From NCBI GenBank assembly GCA_017550315.1, contig JAFZPN010000103.1, positions 1 through 49,217 of the forward strand: a stretch of DNA of 49,217 bases. Reading direction: 5' to 3'. The notes under the pieces are model-generated. The model saw only the letters and a program-made list of their open reading frames with translations, searched no databases and was not told the origin of the DNA. This stretch comes from Clostridia bacterium (GTDB lineage: Bacteria > Bacillota > Clostridia > Oscillospirales > CAG-272). Positions 1-7,610 of the stretch are shown here, one piece after another. Both the position numbers and the translations under genes were made by a program. Within the stretch, counting starts at the first letter, position 1. The number at the start of each line of letters is the position of its first letter.

Positions 1-2503
1 CCTCACGGTACTGCCGGTACTCCTCAAAGGTATACCGGACGGTGTAATCTCCTTTCTTGTCGAGCTCGGAGATCACGATGATGAGGATCGGACCGTTATC
101 CGGTGCCAGCGTGTCCCCGTCGGCCTTCATACCGACGCCGGAGATGTCGGCCGCGTTTTCCGGATTCCGGAGGATCATGCGGTAGTCCGCACGCAGGAGG
201 GCGACTTCAAACCAGTAGAAATCCTGACCGTCGCGGACCGTTACCTTCTCGCGGAGGCCGCAGAGGGTCAGCTCGCTCACCTTTGCCCGAACCGGCTGGA
301 AGTCCAGCATGCCCCGCTCCGTCATCCATTCGCCTTTTATGCAGTTCCCCTTCGCGGTGAGATACTGCGTGAGGATCTGCCGGTGCCGCGTGTCCGGATC
401 GCAGCCGTCCGCGAAGTCGACGGGGATGCTCGTTCCGAGACGGAGGAAGGCATCCTCCTGCGCAGTCCTCTGTTTTTCCGCCGCCTCCTGCGCGGCCAGA
501 CGCATTTCTTCGACGCTTTCTTCCCAGAAACGGGTCAGCAGCGAGAGCGAAACGTCTGCGACAGAGCCGTCCGGCATCTTTTCGTACGGAACGCTCTCGA
601 AACGCGCGCGCGTATAACCGTCTCCGAGCGAGTAAGAGAGCGTCATTCCGTAGAGCGGCGGCGCTTCATAAGTGCCGTCTTCCAGGAGGCTGCAGCCCTT
701 CGGCAGGATATCCGCATACGGTTCCGGCAGCGCGATGCGGTACCGGATACAATAGCCGACGCCGATGAAGTTGGGTTCCGGATCGATCCGGCAGACTTCC
801 TCGATGGAATCGATCTCCGTGGGGATCAGCTGTAACGGAACACCGGGGACAGCCCGGTCGATCCGGTCGATGCAGTCAGATTGTACCTGATTCGTTGCCG
901 AGGAGAGGATGAAGTATTCATCGTCGAGCGAGGGCATGTTGATCTTTGCGTTTCGGAGGGCAATGGACGTGGAGTTGTAGCCGGTGATGCCCGCCTCCGA
1001 TGCGAGAACGACGACGGGCTGATTCCCCGCGCCGGTCGGAAAGACGTAGTGCGTATCTCCGCCGTAATAGAGCACGAGCGCGCTGTCCTTCGTGATCTTC
1101 ACGCCGCGGTCTGCGGCTTTTTTCACCGCGAGCACCCAGACCTCGTGCGGGATGTTGTCCGACGGCATGACGACTTCGCTCGTCGTTCCCGCGGTGTTTT
1201 TGATGCCGCTGTGATTATCGAAGCTGTTTTCGTAAATGTCAAGGAACTTCGAAACAAAGCGGTACCATTCGGTCGTCTCCTCATCCTGGCCTTCGGTCTG
1301 GGCGGCGAGGACGAGATACATGTCCCGGTTCTTTGCCGAGAGCGGCTCCAGGCCGCAGAGTTCCTCGAGCGCTTCGAGATCGTCGGCGTAGAGCTTCTGG
1401 AAGGTCTCCCATGCGCGGCGTGGGTTTTGGAAGACCGCGACGCCGTACCGGTCCGCGCCGATCGCGAAGTCCGGGGAGATCTCGGTAAACGCCGCCGTAT
1501 CGACCGAACCGACGATGCCCTCCGCGCCCGGTTCATAATCCCCGACGGCGGGATTGCGGATCGCCGCGTTCACGGGATCGGTGAGGAAGCACACCGCGAG
1601 GACCGCAACGACGAGGACCGACGCGATGCTCACCCAGAAGGCGGGACGGCGGTAGTGCAGGACGGTGCGGATGCGCTTTTTCACCCCGACCTCGCCGAAC
1701 GCGACGGGACAGGCCGCGATCGCACGACGGGTCACGCTGCACAGGAGAAGGGCTTCGGAATAATCCGCGCGCTCGGCGGGGGTGTAGTCCTTTACGACGC
1801 GCTCGTCGCAGGCCATCTCCACGTCGCGGCAGAGGAGGATGTAGGCGATCCAGAGGACCGGGTTGAACCAGTAAACCGAGAGGAGCAGGAACGCCGCGGG
1901 CTTGATCCAGTGATCGTGCCGCGCGATGTGCGCGCGTTCATGCGCGAGGACGAAGGGAAGGTCCCGGTCCCGGATCGTAAAGGGGACATAGATATGCGGT
2001 TTCGCGATGCCGAGCACGAACGGCGAATCCGTCCGGTCGGAGAGGTACACGTTCCCGTCGAGCAGGACCGCCTCCCGCATCCGGTGACGCAGCCGCCATG
2101 TGCTGACGACGGCATAGAGGAGCATGAGGGCGGCGCCGGCGATCCAGACGGCAGCGCCGACGGCTGTCCACACCTGCAGCGGATTCGCGCTGTCCCCGAC
2201 CGCCGGGGCGAGGGAGGACATGGCCGACGCGGAGGTCATGTCGATCACCGTGACGCCGGTTTGGAGGGCGGGCGTCTCGCTCAGAAGGATCTCGGGCGGG
2301 ATGACCTCCGCCGACGGGAGCAGGCTCATCACGCTCTTCACCGTGAAGGGCAGCATGAGCCGGATCCCGACCAGCCCCCACAGAATCGGGAACAGCCGCT
2401 TCGGCGCGCGCTTCGCGAGAAGACACCGCGCGAGGAGCACGACCAGCGCCAGGATCCCCGCGGAGATGCTCATGTTGAGGACGCGCAGGAAGACGTCAGT
2501 CAC
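1..2503 (-). CDS. BlaR1/MecR1-like M56 metallopeptidase sensor (3' end outside window)
   Basis: Partial gene; about 834 codons are in the window and no stop is reached. It starts at GTG 2503, overlapping the blaI-type stop by 8 bases (GTGACTGA). The N-terminal part has three hydrophobic segments, then the zinc-protease signature HERAH at residues 188-192 followed by the downstream acidic motif DVEMACDE, and a fourth membrane segment near residue 300. In this family an extracellular signal activates the cytoplasmic protease, which cleaves the BlaI repressor. The C-terminal region of more than 500 residues after the last membrane segment does not look like the penicillin-binding sensor of true BlaR1 (no SxxK/KTG layout seen), so the ligand is probably not a beta-lactam. 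The family call is secure; the ligand is unknown. Confidence 0.88.
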   Translation of the reverse strand, partial: MTDVFLRVLNMSISAGILALVVLLARCLLAKRAPKRLFPILWGLVGIRLMLPFTVKSVMSLLPSAEVIPPEILLSETPALQTGVTVIDMTSASAMSSLAPAVGDSANPLQVWTAVGAAVWIAGAALMLLYAVVSTWRLRHRMREAVLLDGNVYLSDRTDSPFVLGIAKPHIYVPFTIRDRDLPFVLAHERAHIARHDHWIKPAAFLLLSVYWFNPVLWIAYILLCRDVEMACDERVVKDYTPAERADYSEALLLCSVTRRAIAACPVAFGEVGVKKRIRTVLHYRRPAFWVSIASVLVVAVLAVCFLTDPVNAAIRNPAVGDYEPGAEGIVGSVDTAAFTEISPDFAIGADRYGVAVFQNPRRAWETFQKLYADDLEALEELCGLEPLSAKNRDMYLVLAAQTEGQDEETTEWYRFVSKFLDIYENSFDNHSGIKNTAGTTSEVVMPSDNIPHEVWVLAVKKAADRGVKITKDSALVLYYGGDTHYVFPTGAGNQPVVVLASEAGITGYNSTSIALRNAKINMPSLDDEYFILSSATNQVQSDCIDRIDRAVPGVPLQLIPTEIDSIEEVCRIDPEPNFIGVGYCIRYRIALPEPYADILPKGCSLLEDGTYEAPPLYGMTLSYSLGDGYTRARFESVPYEKMPDGSVADVSLSLLTRFWEESVEEMRLAAQEAAEKQRTAQEDAFLRLGTSIPVDFADGCDPDTRHRQILTQYLTAKGNCIKGEWMTERGMLDFQPVRAKVSELTLCGLREKVTVRDGQDFYWFEVALLRADYRMILRNPENAADISGVGMKADGDTLAPDNGPILIIVISELDKKGDYTVRYTFEEYRQYRE

Positions 2504-2870
2504 CGCGGGCCTCCTTCCGGTAGCGGTCGATCATCTCCTGTACTTCGTCGATGTCGGCGTCGGAGAGATCCTTTCTCTTCGAGAATGCCGCGATGAAGGC
2601 CGGGAGAGAGCCTTCAAAGGTTTTTTCGACCAGCTCGTCGAGTTCCGCCGCCTGCACCTCCTCCTTCGAGACGAGCGAGCGCACGACGGAATTCTCGTTG
2701 ACGAGGACCCCGCGCTCGGACAGCCGCTTGATGACGGTGTAAGTCGTGGTCGGCATCCAGCCCAGCCGCTCCCGGCAGAGCTTCACGAGGACGCCGCTGC
2801 GCACGGGCTCGTTTTCCCAGAGAATGAGGCAGAAACGGTATTCGCTTTCAAAAACTTTCGGCGTATCCAT
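2496..2870 (-). CDS. BlaI/MecI/CopY-type transcriptional repressor
   Basis: 124-residue winged-helix repressor. The translation from ATG 2870 (MDTPKVFESEYRFCLILWEN) has the typical BlaI opening, the recognition-helix region with TTTYTVIKRLSERG, and an acidic helical C-terminus for dimerisation that includes the usual cleavage region. An upstream in-frame ATG at 2936 is rejected because AAAGGATGG lies just before 2870. The gene overlaps the M56 sensor gene by 8 bases, the standard repressor-sensor pair. It probably represses its own operon through the palindrome at 2906-2917 and is inactivated when the sensor cleaves it. Confidence 0.92.
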   Translation of the reverse strand: MDTPKVFESEYRFCLILWENEPVRSGVLVKLCRERLGWMPTTTYTVIKRLSERGVLVNENSVVRSLVSKEEVQAAELDELVEKTFEGSLPAFIAAFSKRKDLSDADIDEVQEMIDRYRKEARGD

Positions 2871-2905
2871 GAATTTGATCCATCCTTTCAGACTGCGTTT
2901 TTTTG

Positions 2906-2941
2906 CTAATGCATTAGAGCATTTATAGTCTATCACATTAG
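2906..2941 (-). promoter_or_regulatory. Probable BlaI-type operator: palindrome plus half-site
   Basis: A perfect 12-base palindrome CTAATGCATTAG lies at 2906-2917, and a second CTAATG half-site occurs 24 bases upstream (2941-2936) inside the promoter spacer. The placement between -10 and the start codon, and within the spacer, fits autorepression. The operator role is inferred. Confidence 0.5.
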
Positions 2942-2955
2942 ATTTTCGTTGTCAA
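2927..2955 (-). promoter_or_regulatory. SigA-type promoter of the blaI-blaR1-like operon
   Basis: On the minus strand TTGACA (2955-2950), a 17-base spacer, then TAGACT (2932-2927), about 60 bases before the repressor ATG. Confidence 0.75.
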
Positions 2956-3085
2956 GGGGTTTTCGGAAAAAAACGAAAAAAGAATCCGATGGGCAAGAAA
3001 AAACCGCCGGAGATCCGACAGTTTTGATTTCTCGCTTCCTGCTCTCATGCTCGTTTTAAACGAAAAAGCTAACTTAATTCGAGCG

Positions 3086-3220
3086 CACCCTCTCATCAGT
3101 CGCCAAAAGCCTTTACATAACGTAACTGAAAGTGGAAAAAAACCGCTTCCGGGACGGAAGAATATAAAATCTTGCCTCCCCCTTGGGGGGGAAGGTGCCC
3201 CGAAGGGGCGGATGAGGGGG
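3086..3220. repeat. Palindromic repeat, MITE/REP-like, in a gene-free stretch
   Basis: The stretch 2956-3262 holds no convincing gene. At 3171-3220 there are two back-to-back hairpins: a C-run facing a G-run around 3176-3190, and GCCCC/GGGGC at 3197-3209, ending in GGATGAGGGGG. On the opposite arm, 3086-3104 reads CACCCTCTCATCAGTCGCC, an imperfect inverted copy of that end, so the whole 135-base segment is bounded by degenerate inverted repeats. From memory, hairpins ending in similar GGATGAGGG/CCCTCATCC sequence are common dispersed repeats in gut Clostridia; this was not checked. Confidence 0.5.
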
Positions 3221-3223
3221 AAC

Positions 3224-3242
3224 AAACGATTTTTGATCGTTT
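3224..3242. terminator. Weak hairpin downstream of the small membrane protein gene
   Basis: Perfect 7-base stem AAACGAT/ATCGTTT with a 5-base loop, 20 bases past the stop at 3263. It is AT-rich with no U-tract on the minus strand, so termination is uncertain. Confidence 0.3.
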
Positions 3243-3262
3243 TATTTAAACCGGAAACAGTT

Positions 3263-3703
3263 TTAATGTCCGAAAAGGCTCCCGATCCGCTCGAGGACGG
3301 CGCTCAGCCGGTCCATGACGACCATCACGTCGTCGATGCGGATGAGGAGGTTGTTGATGGCGTCCGGATCGAGGCGAGAAATGTTGTCGAGCGCCCCTGC
3401 CAGTCCGCCGCCGTTTTCCCGGTCGAGCTCCGCGCCGAGCTTGGTCAGCGCGTCGTTCACCGCGTCGATGTCGACCTCTTTGGAGCGTTCCACCGCCTCG
3501 CGGGTGGAGATCATCGTCTGCTTCGTCTCCGCGAGTACATCCGAGAGCTCGTCGGGGATCGTGCGGAGCGAGCGCAGGGTCAGGATGCCCCCGATGATGA
3601 ACACGGCGGCGCAGAGGATCGCAAGGAGCGTCCGCAGCCGCGCGTGGAAGAGTGTCTTTTTCTGTGTTTTCAGCATTGCCTGCATGATGTCGTTCTGTTC
3701 CAT
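3263..3703 (-). CDS. Small single-pass membrane protein with coiled-coil tail, unknown function
   Basis: 146 residues, starting at ATG 3703, which has GCAAAGGAGGG just upstream; an in-frame ATG at 3736 has no comparable site. About 30 polar residues lead into one membrane span (LRTLLAILCAAVFIIGGIL), followed by a charged helical region with regular hydrophobic spacing that suggests an extracytoplasmic or membrane-proximal coiled coil. No enzyme motif is visible. It is the last gene after prfB and the RNA methylase, about 75 bases downstream, so it may be part of that operon. Function not recognised. Confidence 0.75.
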   Translation of the reverse strand: MEQNDIMQAMLKTQKKTLFHARLRTLLAILCAAVFIIGGILTLRSLRTIPDELSDVLAETKQTMISTREAVERSKEVDIDAVNDALTKLGAELDRENGGGLAGALDNISRLDPDAINNLLIRIDDVMVVMDRLSAVLERIGSLFGH

Positions 3704-3777
3704 CCGAAACCCTCCTTTGCCGTCATTCGATTCCATGGATTTGCCCGGAGACGGATGAGCCGTCTCCGCATCGGTTC

Positions 3778-4560
3778 TTATCTTGTATTTTCCCGGTTCT
3801 GCCGCAGGACCTCGTAGCCGAGCATGGCCGCCGCGGACGCCGCCGACAGGGAACCGCCGAACGCACGCCCGTAGTCGATCCGCACGATCTCATCCGCCTC
3901 GGCGAGGGCTGACGCGGAGATCCCGCGCTTTTCGCCGCCGACGATGAGGCAGAGCGGCCGCCGCATGTCGCAGTCGAACGAGGATACGGAATCCCGGATC
4001 CCCGCCGCGAGGACGCGATATCCCCGCGCCCTGCAGATCCGCGCCGCCTCTATCGGATCCGCCACATAAAGGGGCAATCGCTCCGACGCGCCCGCCGAGG
4101 ACCGGCATACCACGCCCGCAGCACTCATCCAGTTCCGCGGGGAGAGGACGACCGCATCCGCGCCGCAGGCATAGAGGGAGCGGAGCGCGTAGCCGAAGTT
4201 GTAGGGATCCTCGATCCCTTCGAGCATCACGAGAAATCCATCGGCCGGCAGATCGGCCCCGTCGAGCGGGGGGATCGTCCGGTCCGAGCATTCCGCTGCG
4301 ACGCCGCCGTGGGTCGAACCCGTGGTCATCTCGTCGAGCTGCTCGGTCGGGATCGTTTCGATCGGAAAGCCGAACGCCTCCGCCTCGTGCGTGAGCCATC
4401 CGAGCTCCTTCGCGCGTTTTTCGCGGCGTTCTTCGGCGACATAGAGCCGCAGGATCCGCCGGTCGGAGAGGCCCGCTTCCATCGCGGCGAGGACGGCCCG
4501 CACGGAGGTCATCCCCTCGAAGAGCACCCCCGCGGCGATCCGGTCGCTTTCGCGGCGCAT
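3778..4560 (-). CDS. SpoU/TrmH-family RNA 2'-O-ribose methyltransferase (RlmB-like)
   Basis: 260 residues. The N-terminal part matches the SpoU substrate-binding domain, ending in STHGGVAAECS. The C-terminal SPOUT knot shows motif 1 (EDPYNFGYALRSLYACG, with the conserved Asn and Arg), motif 2 (LIVGGEKRGIS) and motif 3 (GGSLSAASAAAMLGYEV). The protein should transfer a methyl group from S-adenosylmethionine to a ribose in rRNA or tRNA; the exact nucleotide cannot be read from sequence. Its ATG follows the prfB stop by one base (TAAGATG), so it is translationally coupled to release factor 2. Confidence 0.88.
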   Translation of the reverse strand: MRRESDRIAAGVLFEGMTSVRAVLAAMEAGLSDRRILRLYVAEERREKRAKELGWLTHEAEAFGFPIETIPTEQLDEMTTGSTHGGVAAECSDRTIPPLDGADLPADGFLVMLEGIEDPYNFGYALRSLYACGADAVVLSPRNWMSAAGVVCRSSAGASERLPLYVADPIEAARICRARGYRVLAAGIRDSVSSFDCDMRRPLCLIVGGEKRGISASALAEADEIVRIDYGRAFGGSLSAASAAAMLGYEVLRQNRENTR

Positions 4561-4561
4561 C

Positions 4562-5674
4562 TTATGCCTGCGCGGCGTTCATCTTCAGGTATGCGTTGAT
4601 GAACCCGTCGATCTCGCCGTCCATGACCGCCTGGATGTTGCCGTCTTCATATCCGGTGCGCGTGTCCTTCGCAAGGGTATAGGGCATGAACACGTAGGAG
4701 CGGATCTGCGCGCCCCATTCGATGTTCATCTTCACGCCCTTGATGTCCTCGATCTTGTCGAGCTTTTCGCGGAGCTTGATCTCCATGAGCTTGGATTTCA
4801 GCATCTTGAGCGCGGTCTCCTTGTTCTGGAGCTGGCTGCGCTCGGTCTGGCATCCGACGACGATCCCCGTCGGGATGTGGACGATGCGGACCGCGGATTC
4901 GGTCTTGTTGATGTGCTGGCCGCCCGCGCCGGAGGATTTGTGCGTCGTGATCTCGAGGTCGGCCTCGTTGATCTCGATGGAGCCGTCGTCGGTGAATTCC
5001 GGCATGACCTCGACGGAGGCGAAGGAGGTGTGGCGGCGTCCGGAGGCGTCGAACGGGGAGACGCGCACCAGGCGGTGGACGCCGTTCTCGCTTTTCAGAT
5101 AGCCGTAGGCGTTTTCGCCTTCGATCATGATGGTCGCGGCCTTGAGTCCGGCTTCTTCGCCGTCGAGCCAGTCGATCAACTTGACGTTGTAGCCGTGACG
5201 CTCACCCCAGCGGGTGTACATGCGGTACAGCATCTGCGCCCAGTCCTGCGCCTCGGTTCCGCCCGCGCCCGGATGGAAGGAGAGGATCGCGTTGTTCTGG
5301 TCGTATTCGCCGGAGAGCAGGATCTCGATGCGCTGGGTCTCCTCCTCTTCCCGGATCTCCCGCTCCGCGCCTTCGACTTCGCCCACAAGCGATTCGTCGT
5401 TCTCCTCGATGGCGAGCTCGGCGAGGGTGATGGTGTCTTCGAGCTTGTTCGAGAGCGCCTCGAATTTCTGGATCTTGTCCTTCAGGCGCTTGATCTCGCG
5501 CAGGGTCTTGCCCGAGGTCTCCTGATCGTTCCAGAACGCGGCGTCGGCGGTCGTGGCTTCGAGGTCCCTGACCTTTGTGCGCAGATCGTCGATGCGGAGC
5601 GCGCTGCCGAGCTCTTTGATGTCGGCGCGGAAGTTTTCGAGTCTGTATTTTGCTTCTTCAAGTGCAAGTATCAT
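4562..5674 (-). CDS. prfB: Peptide chain release factor 2
   Basis: 370 residues from ATG 5674, preceded by CGGAGGATAT. Class I release factor with the RF2 tripeptide SPF at residues 206-208 (recognises UGA/UAA) and the catalytic GGQ at 251-253 within SSGAGGQHINKTESAVRI. The frame is continuous through the region where many prfB genes carry an in-frame UGA and a +1 programmed frameshift (around codons 25-31), so that autoregulation is absent. It lies between a Cys-rich small protein and the SpoU methylase in one operon. Confidence 0.97.
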   Translation of the reverse strand: MILALEEAKYRLENFRADIKELGSALRIDDLRTKVRDLEATTADAAFWNDQETSGKTLREIKRLKDKIQKFEALSNKLEDTITLAELAIEENDESLVGEVEGAEREIREEEETQRIEILLSGEYDQNNAILSFHPGAGGTEAQDWAQMLYRMYTRWGERHGYNVKLIDWLDGEEAGLKAATIMIEGENAYGYLKSENGVHRLVRVSPFDASGRRHTSFASVEVMPEFTDDGSIEINEADLEITTHKSSGAGGQHINKTESAVRIVHIPTGIVVGCQTERSQLQNKETALKMLKSKLMEIKLREKLDKIEDIKGVKMNIEWGAQIRSYVFMPYTLAKDTRTGYEDGNIQAVMDGEIDGFINAYLKMNAAQA

Positions 5675-5700
5675 AGGTTGGATATCCTCCGTGTGATGCG

Positions 5701-5910
5701 TCAGATTTCGGGAAATTCGAGTTCTTCGGCGGGAGCGGCTTTTCTCACGCGTCCCGGCGTGCGTTTCAGGGGATCGTAGCGGAAACGCCGGCAGCAAAAC
5801 GATGCGCGCACCACGCCGAATTTCCGGCAGAGCATGGCGTCGGGATCGGAGAGGGTCTCGGCCGCCGCGCAGTATTTACAGTATTTTTCGATTCTGTCGT
5901 CCGCTTTCAT
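5701..5910 (-). CDS. Small Cys-rich protein, conserved-looking, unknown function
   Basis: 69 residues from ATG 5910 with CCGGGAGGC upstream. Five cysteines: CKYC at 11-14, one at 28 and a CC pair at 39-40, a pattern that suits zinc or an iron-sulfur cluster. The tail FRYDPLKRTPGR resembles short clostridial proteins ending in RKFKYDPLKR that I recall but which have no assigned role. It is 26 bases upstream of prfB and shares its promoter, so it is probably translation- or housekeeping-linked. Confidence 0.8.
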   Translation of the reverse strand: MKADDRIEKYCKYCAAAETLSDPDAMLCRKFGVVRASFCCRRFRYDPLKRTPGRVRKAAPAEELEFPEI

Positions 5911-5956
5911 GATAGCCTCCCGGATGAATTTCCGCGGGCATACGCCCATCTCTTTT

Positions 5957-5985
5957 ATTATACAGGACAATTGTGAATAAATCAA
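5957..5985 (-). promoter_or_regulatory. SigA-type promoter for the Cys-rich protein/prfB operon
   Basis: Minus strand TTGATT (5985-5980), 17-base spacer, TATAAT (5962-5957), 46 bases before ATG 5910. Confidence 0.8.
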
Positions 5986-6134
5986 GAGCGCCGGACACTT
6001 TTTTGTGCCGATATCCGCCCGGCGGGATGCTCCGGATCCGCGGGCATTCCGCACGATTCCCCCTCCTCCCCGCAGGCGATCTGTGGTCAAATCCACGAAT
6101 TCTTTCCGCGCGCGCGTTTTTTTCCGTTTTCCCC
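5986..6134. other. Divergent intergenic region, nothing further recognised
   Basis: Between the prfB-operon promoter and the arg promoter. Short GC-rich inverted repeats are visible (for example CCGCCCGGCGG near 6016), and a CGCGCGCG run followed by T7 near 6109-6123, but no gene, riboswitch fold or leader peptide is convincing. Confidence 0.4.
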
Positions 6135-6163
6135 TTGACAGAGAGGGGATTGACGCGTATAAT
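6135..6163 (+). promoter_or_regulatory. Consensus SigA promoter of the arginine operon
   Basis: TTGACA (6135-6140), 17-base spacer, TATAAT (6158-6163); 46 bases before the argC GTG. Confidence 0.88.
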
Positions 6164-6169
6164 TATACG
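6156..6169. promoter_or_regulatory. Candidate ArgR operator overlapping the arg promoter -10
   Basis: Perfect 14-base palindrome CGTATAATTATACG covering the -10 hexamer. ARG boxes are AT-rich palindromes of this size that bind arginine-loaded ArgR. Placement over the -10 fits arginine repression; the assignment is inferred from position. Confidence 0.5.
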
Positions 6170-6209
6170 AAAACGCTGATAAAATATTCTGACGCAGGAG
6201 GACGTTCGG

Positions 6210-7133
6210 GTGACAAAGATCTTCATCGACGGCAGCGCGGGGACAACGGGGCTCCGCATTCACGAGCGGCTCGCGGCACGGCGGGATCTATGCCTCCTCA
6301 CGCTCTCCGAGGAGCGGCGCAAGGATCCCGAAGCCCGGCGCGAAGCCCTGAACGAAGCGGACATCGCGTTCCTCTGTCTCCCGGACGCGGCGGCGGAGGA
6401 AGCGGTGAGAATGACGGAGAATCCCGCGACCGCCCTGATCGACACCTCGACGGCGCACCGGACGGCGGACGGCTGGGTCTACGGCTTCCCGGAGCTCCCC
6501 GGCCAGCGCGAGCGGATCCGCTCCTCCCGGCGCATCGCCAATCCCGGCTGCCATGCGAGCGGCTTCATCGCCCTCGTCGCGCCGCTGGTCATGGCGGGCA
6601 TCCTGCCAAAATCGGCCGCGCTCTCCTGCTTCTCCCTCACCGGATATTCCGGCGGCGGCAAGAAGATGATCGCGGAATACGAAGCGGCGGACCGGGATCC
6701 CCTCCTCGACGCGCCGCGGGCCTACGGACTCGGACAGGCGCACAAGCATCTTCCGGAGATGCAGGCGATCTGCGGGCTCAGAGCAGCGCCGGTGTTTCTG
6801 CCGGTCGTCGCGCCGTACTATGCCGGGATGGAGGTCACGGTCCCGCTCGTCTCTTCCCAGATTGCGGGAAGTGCGGACGACATCCGGGCATGCTACCGCC
6901 GGACCTATCGCGAAGGCCTGATCCGGTACCGGGACGGCGCGGACGAAGGCGGATTCCTCTCCGCATCCGCGTATGCCGGGCGGGACGACATGGAGGTCGC
7001 TGTTTTCGGCAATGGAGAGCGCATCCTGTTGGCAGCGCGCTTCGACAACCTCGGCAAGGGGGCGTCCGGCGCGGCGATCCAGAACATGAACCTTCTGCTG
7101 GGCGTCGACGAGAGAAGCGGATTGGTGGTTTAA
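6210..7133 (+). CDS. argC: N-acetyl-gamma-glutamyl-phosphate reductase, short (type 2) form
   Basis: 307 residues; GTG start at 6210 after GCAGGAGGA. It catalyses the NADPH-dependent reduction of N-acetylglutamyl phosphate to the semialdehyde, third step of arginine synthesis. The opening KIFIDGSAGTTGLRIHERL and the DTSTAHRTADGWVYGFPEL block are typical of the short ArgC class rather than the 340-residue class; the catalytic Cys is C114 in ANPGCHASGF. First gene of the operon; the GNAT gene begins 3 bases after its stop. Confidence 0.95.
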   Translation: MTKIFIDGSAGTTGLRIHERLAARRDLCLLTLSEERRKDPEARREALNEADIAFLCLPDAAAEEAVRMTENPATALIDTSTAHRTADGWVYGFPELPGQRERIRSSRRIANPGCHASGFIALVAPLVMAGILPKSAALSCFSLTGYSGGGKKMIAEYEAADRDPLLDAPRAYGLGQAHKHLPEMQAICGLRAAPVFLPVVAPYYAGMEVTVPLVSSQIAGSADDIRACYRRTYREGLIRYRDGADEGGFLSASAYAGRDDMEVAVFGNGERILLAARFDNLGKGASGAAIQNMNLLLGVDERSGLVV

Positions 7134-7136
7134 GGC

Positions 7137-7610
7137 ATGATGAACGAAGTGACGCTTGAGCCGATGACCATCGGGGACTACGAGGAAGTCCGGGCGCTTT
7201 GGATGACGATCTCCGGCTTCGGGATCCGGACGCTGGACGATTCCCGGGAGGACATCGAACGCTTTATCCGGCGCAATCCGACCACAAGCGTGGTGGCGAA
7301 GGTGGACGGCCGCATCGTGGGCTCGATCCTCTGCGGATCGGACGGGCGGCAGGGCGCGCTTTATCACGTGTGCGTCGCGAAGCCCTGGCGGCGTCAGGGG
7401 ATCGGCACCCAGATGGTGGCCTACTGCATGCAGGAGCTGAGCAGCATGGGGATCAACAAGGTCTCCCTGATCGCCTTCCGCCGCAACGACGCGGGCAACG
7501 CCTTCTGGAAAAACACCGGCTGGACCCAGTCGGATGTCAACTATTACGAATTTGTACTCAACGAAAACAATATCACACAGTTTATCGAGGACGACCATGG
7601 AGATACGTAA
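7137..7610 (+). CDS. GNAT-family N-acetyltransferase inside the arginine operon
   Basis: 157 residues with the acetyl-CoA pyrophosphate-binding motif A (CVAKPWRRQGIGTQMVAYC) and a motif B region FWKNTGW near the C-terminus. It starts 3 bases after argC (ATG 7137; 7140 also possible; the ribosome site is weak, suggesting coupling) and overlaps argJ by 14 bases. Its size and position make a short N-acetylglutamate synthase conceivable, supplying the first intermediate, but GNAT substrates cannot be read from sequence and ArgJ may already supply it. Confidence 0.85.
   Translation: MMNEVTLEPMTIGDYEEVRALWMTISGFGIRTLDDSREDIERFIRRNPTTSVVAKVDGRIVGSILCGSDGRQGALYHVCVAKPWRRQGIGTQMVAYCMQELSSMGINKVSLIAFRRNDAGNAFWKNTGWTQSDVNYYEFVLNENNITQFIEDDHGDT

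Noticed and set aside
881..2596. A 571-codon plus-strand frame opposite the M56 sensor gene
   Set aside because: Composition is typical of reverse-complement translation (Asp/Arg/Val-rich); the minus strand carries HERAH and membrane helices.
2938..3225. A 95-codon minus-strand frame in the gap before the blaI promoter
   Set aside because: It runs through the palindromic repeat and the promoter, has no ribosome site and gives an implausible protein.
6005..7159. A 384-codon frame overlapping argC in another frame
   Set aside because: argC has its catalytic Cys motif and a ribosome site; the other frame is Arg/Gly/Pro-rich noise.
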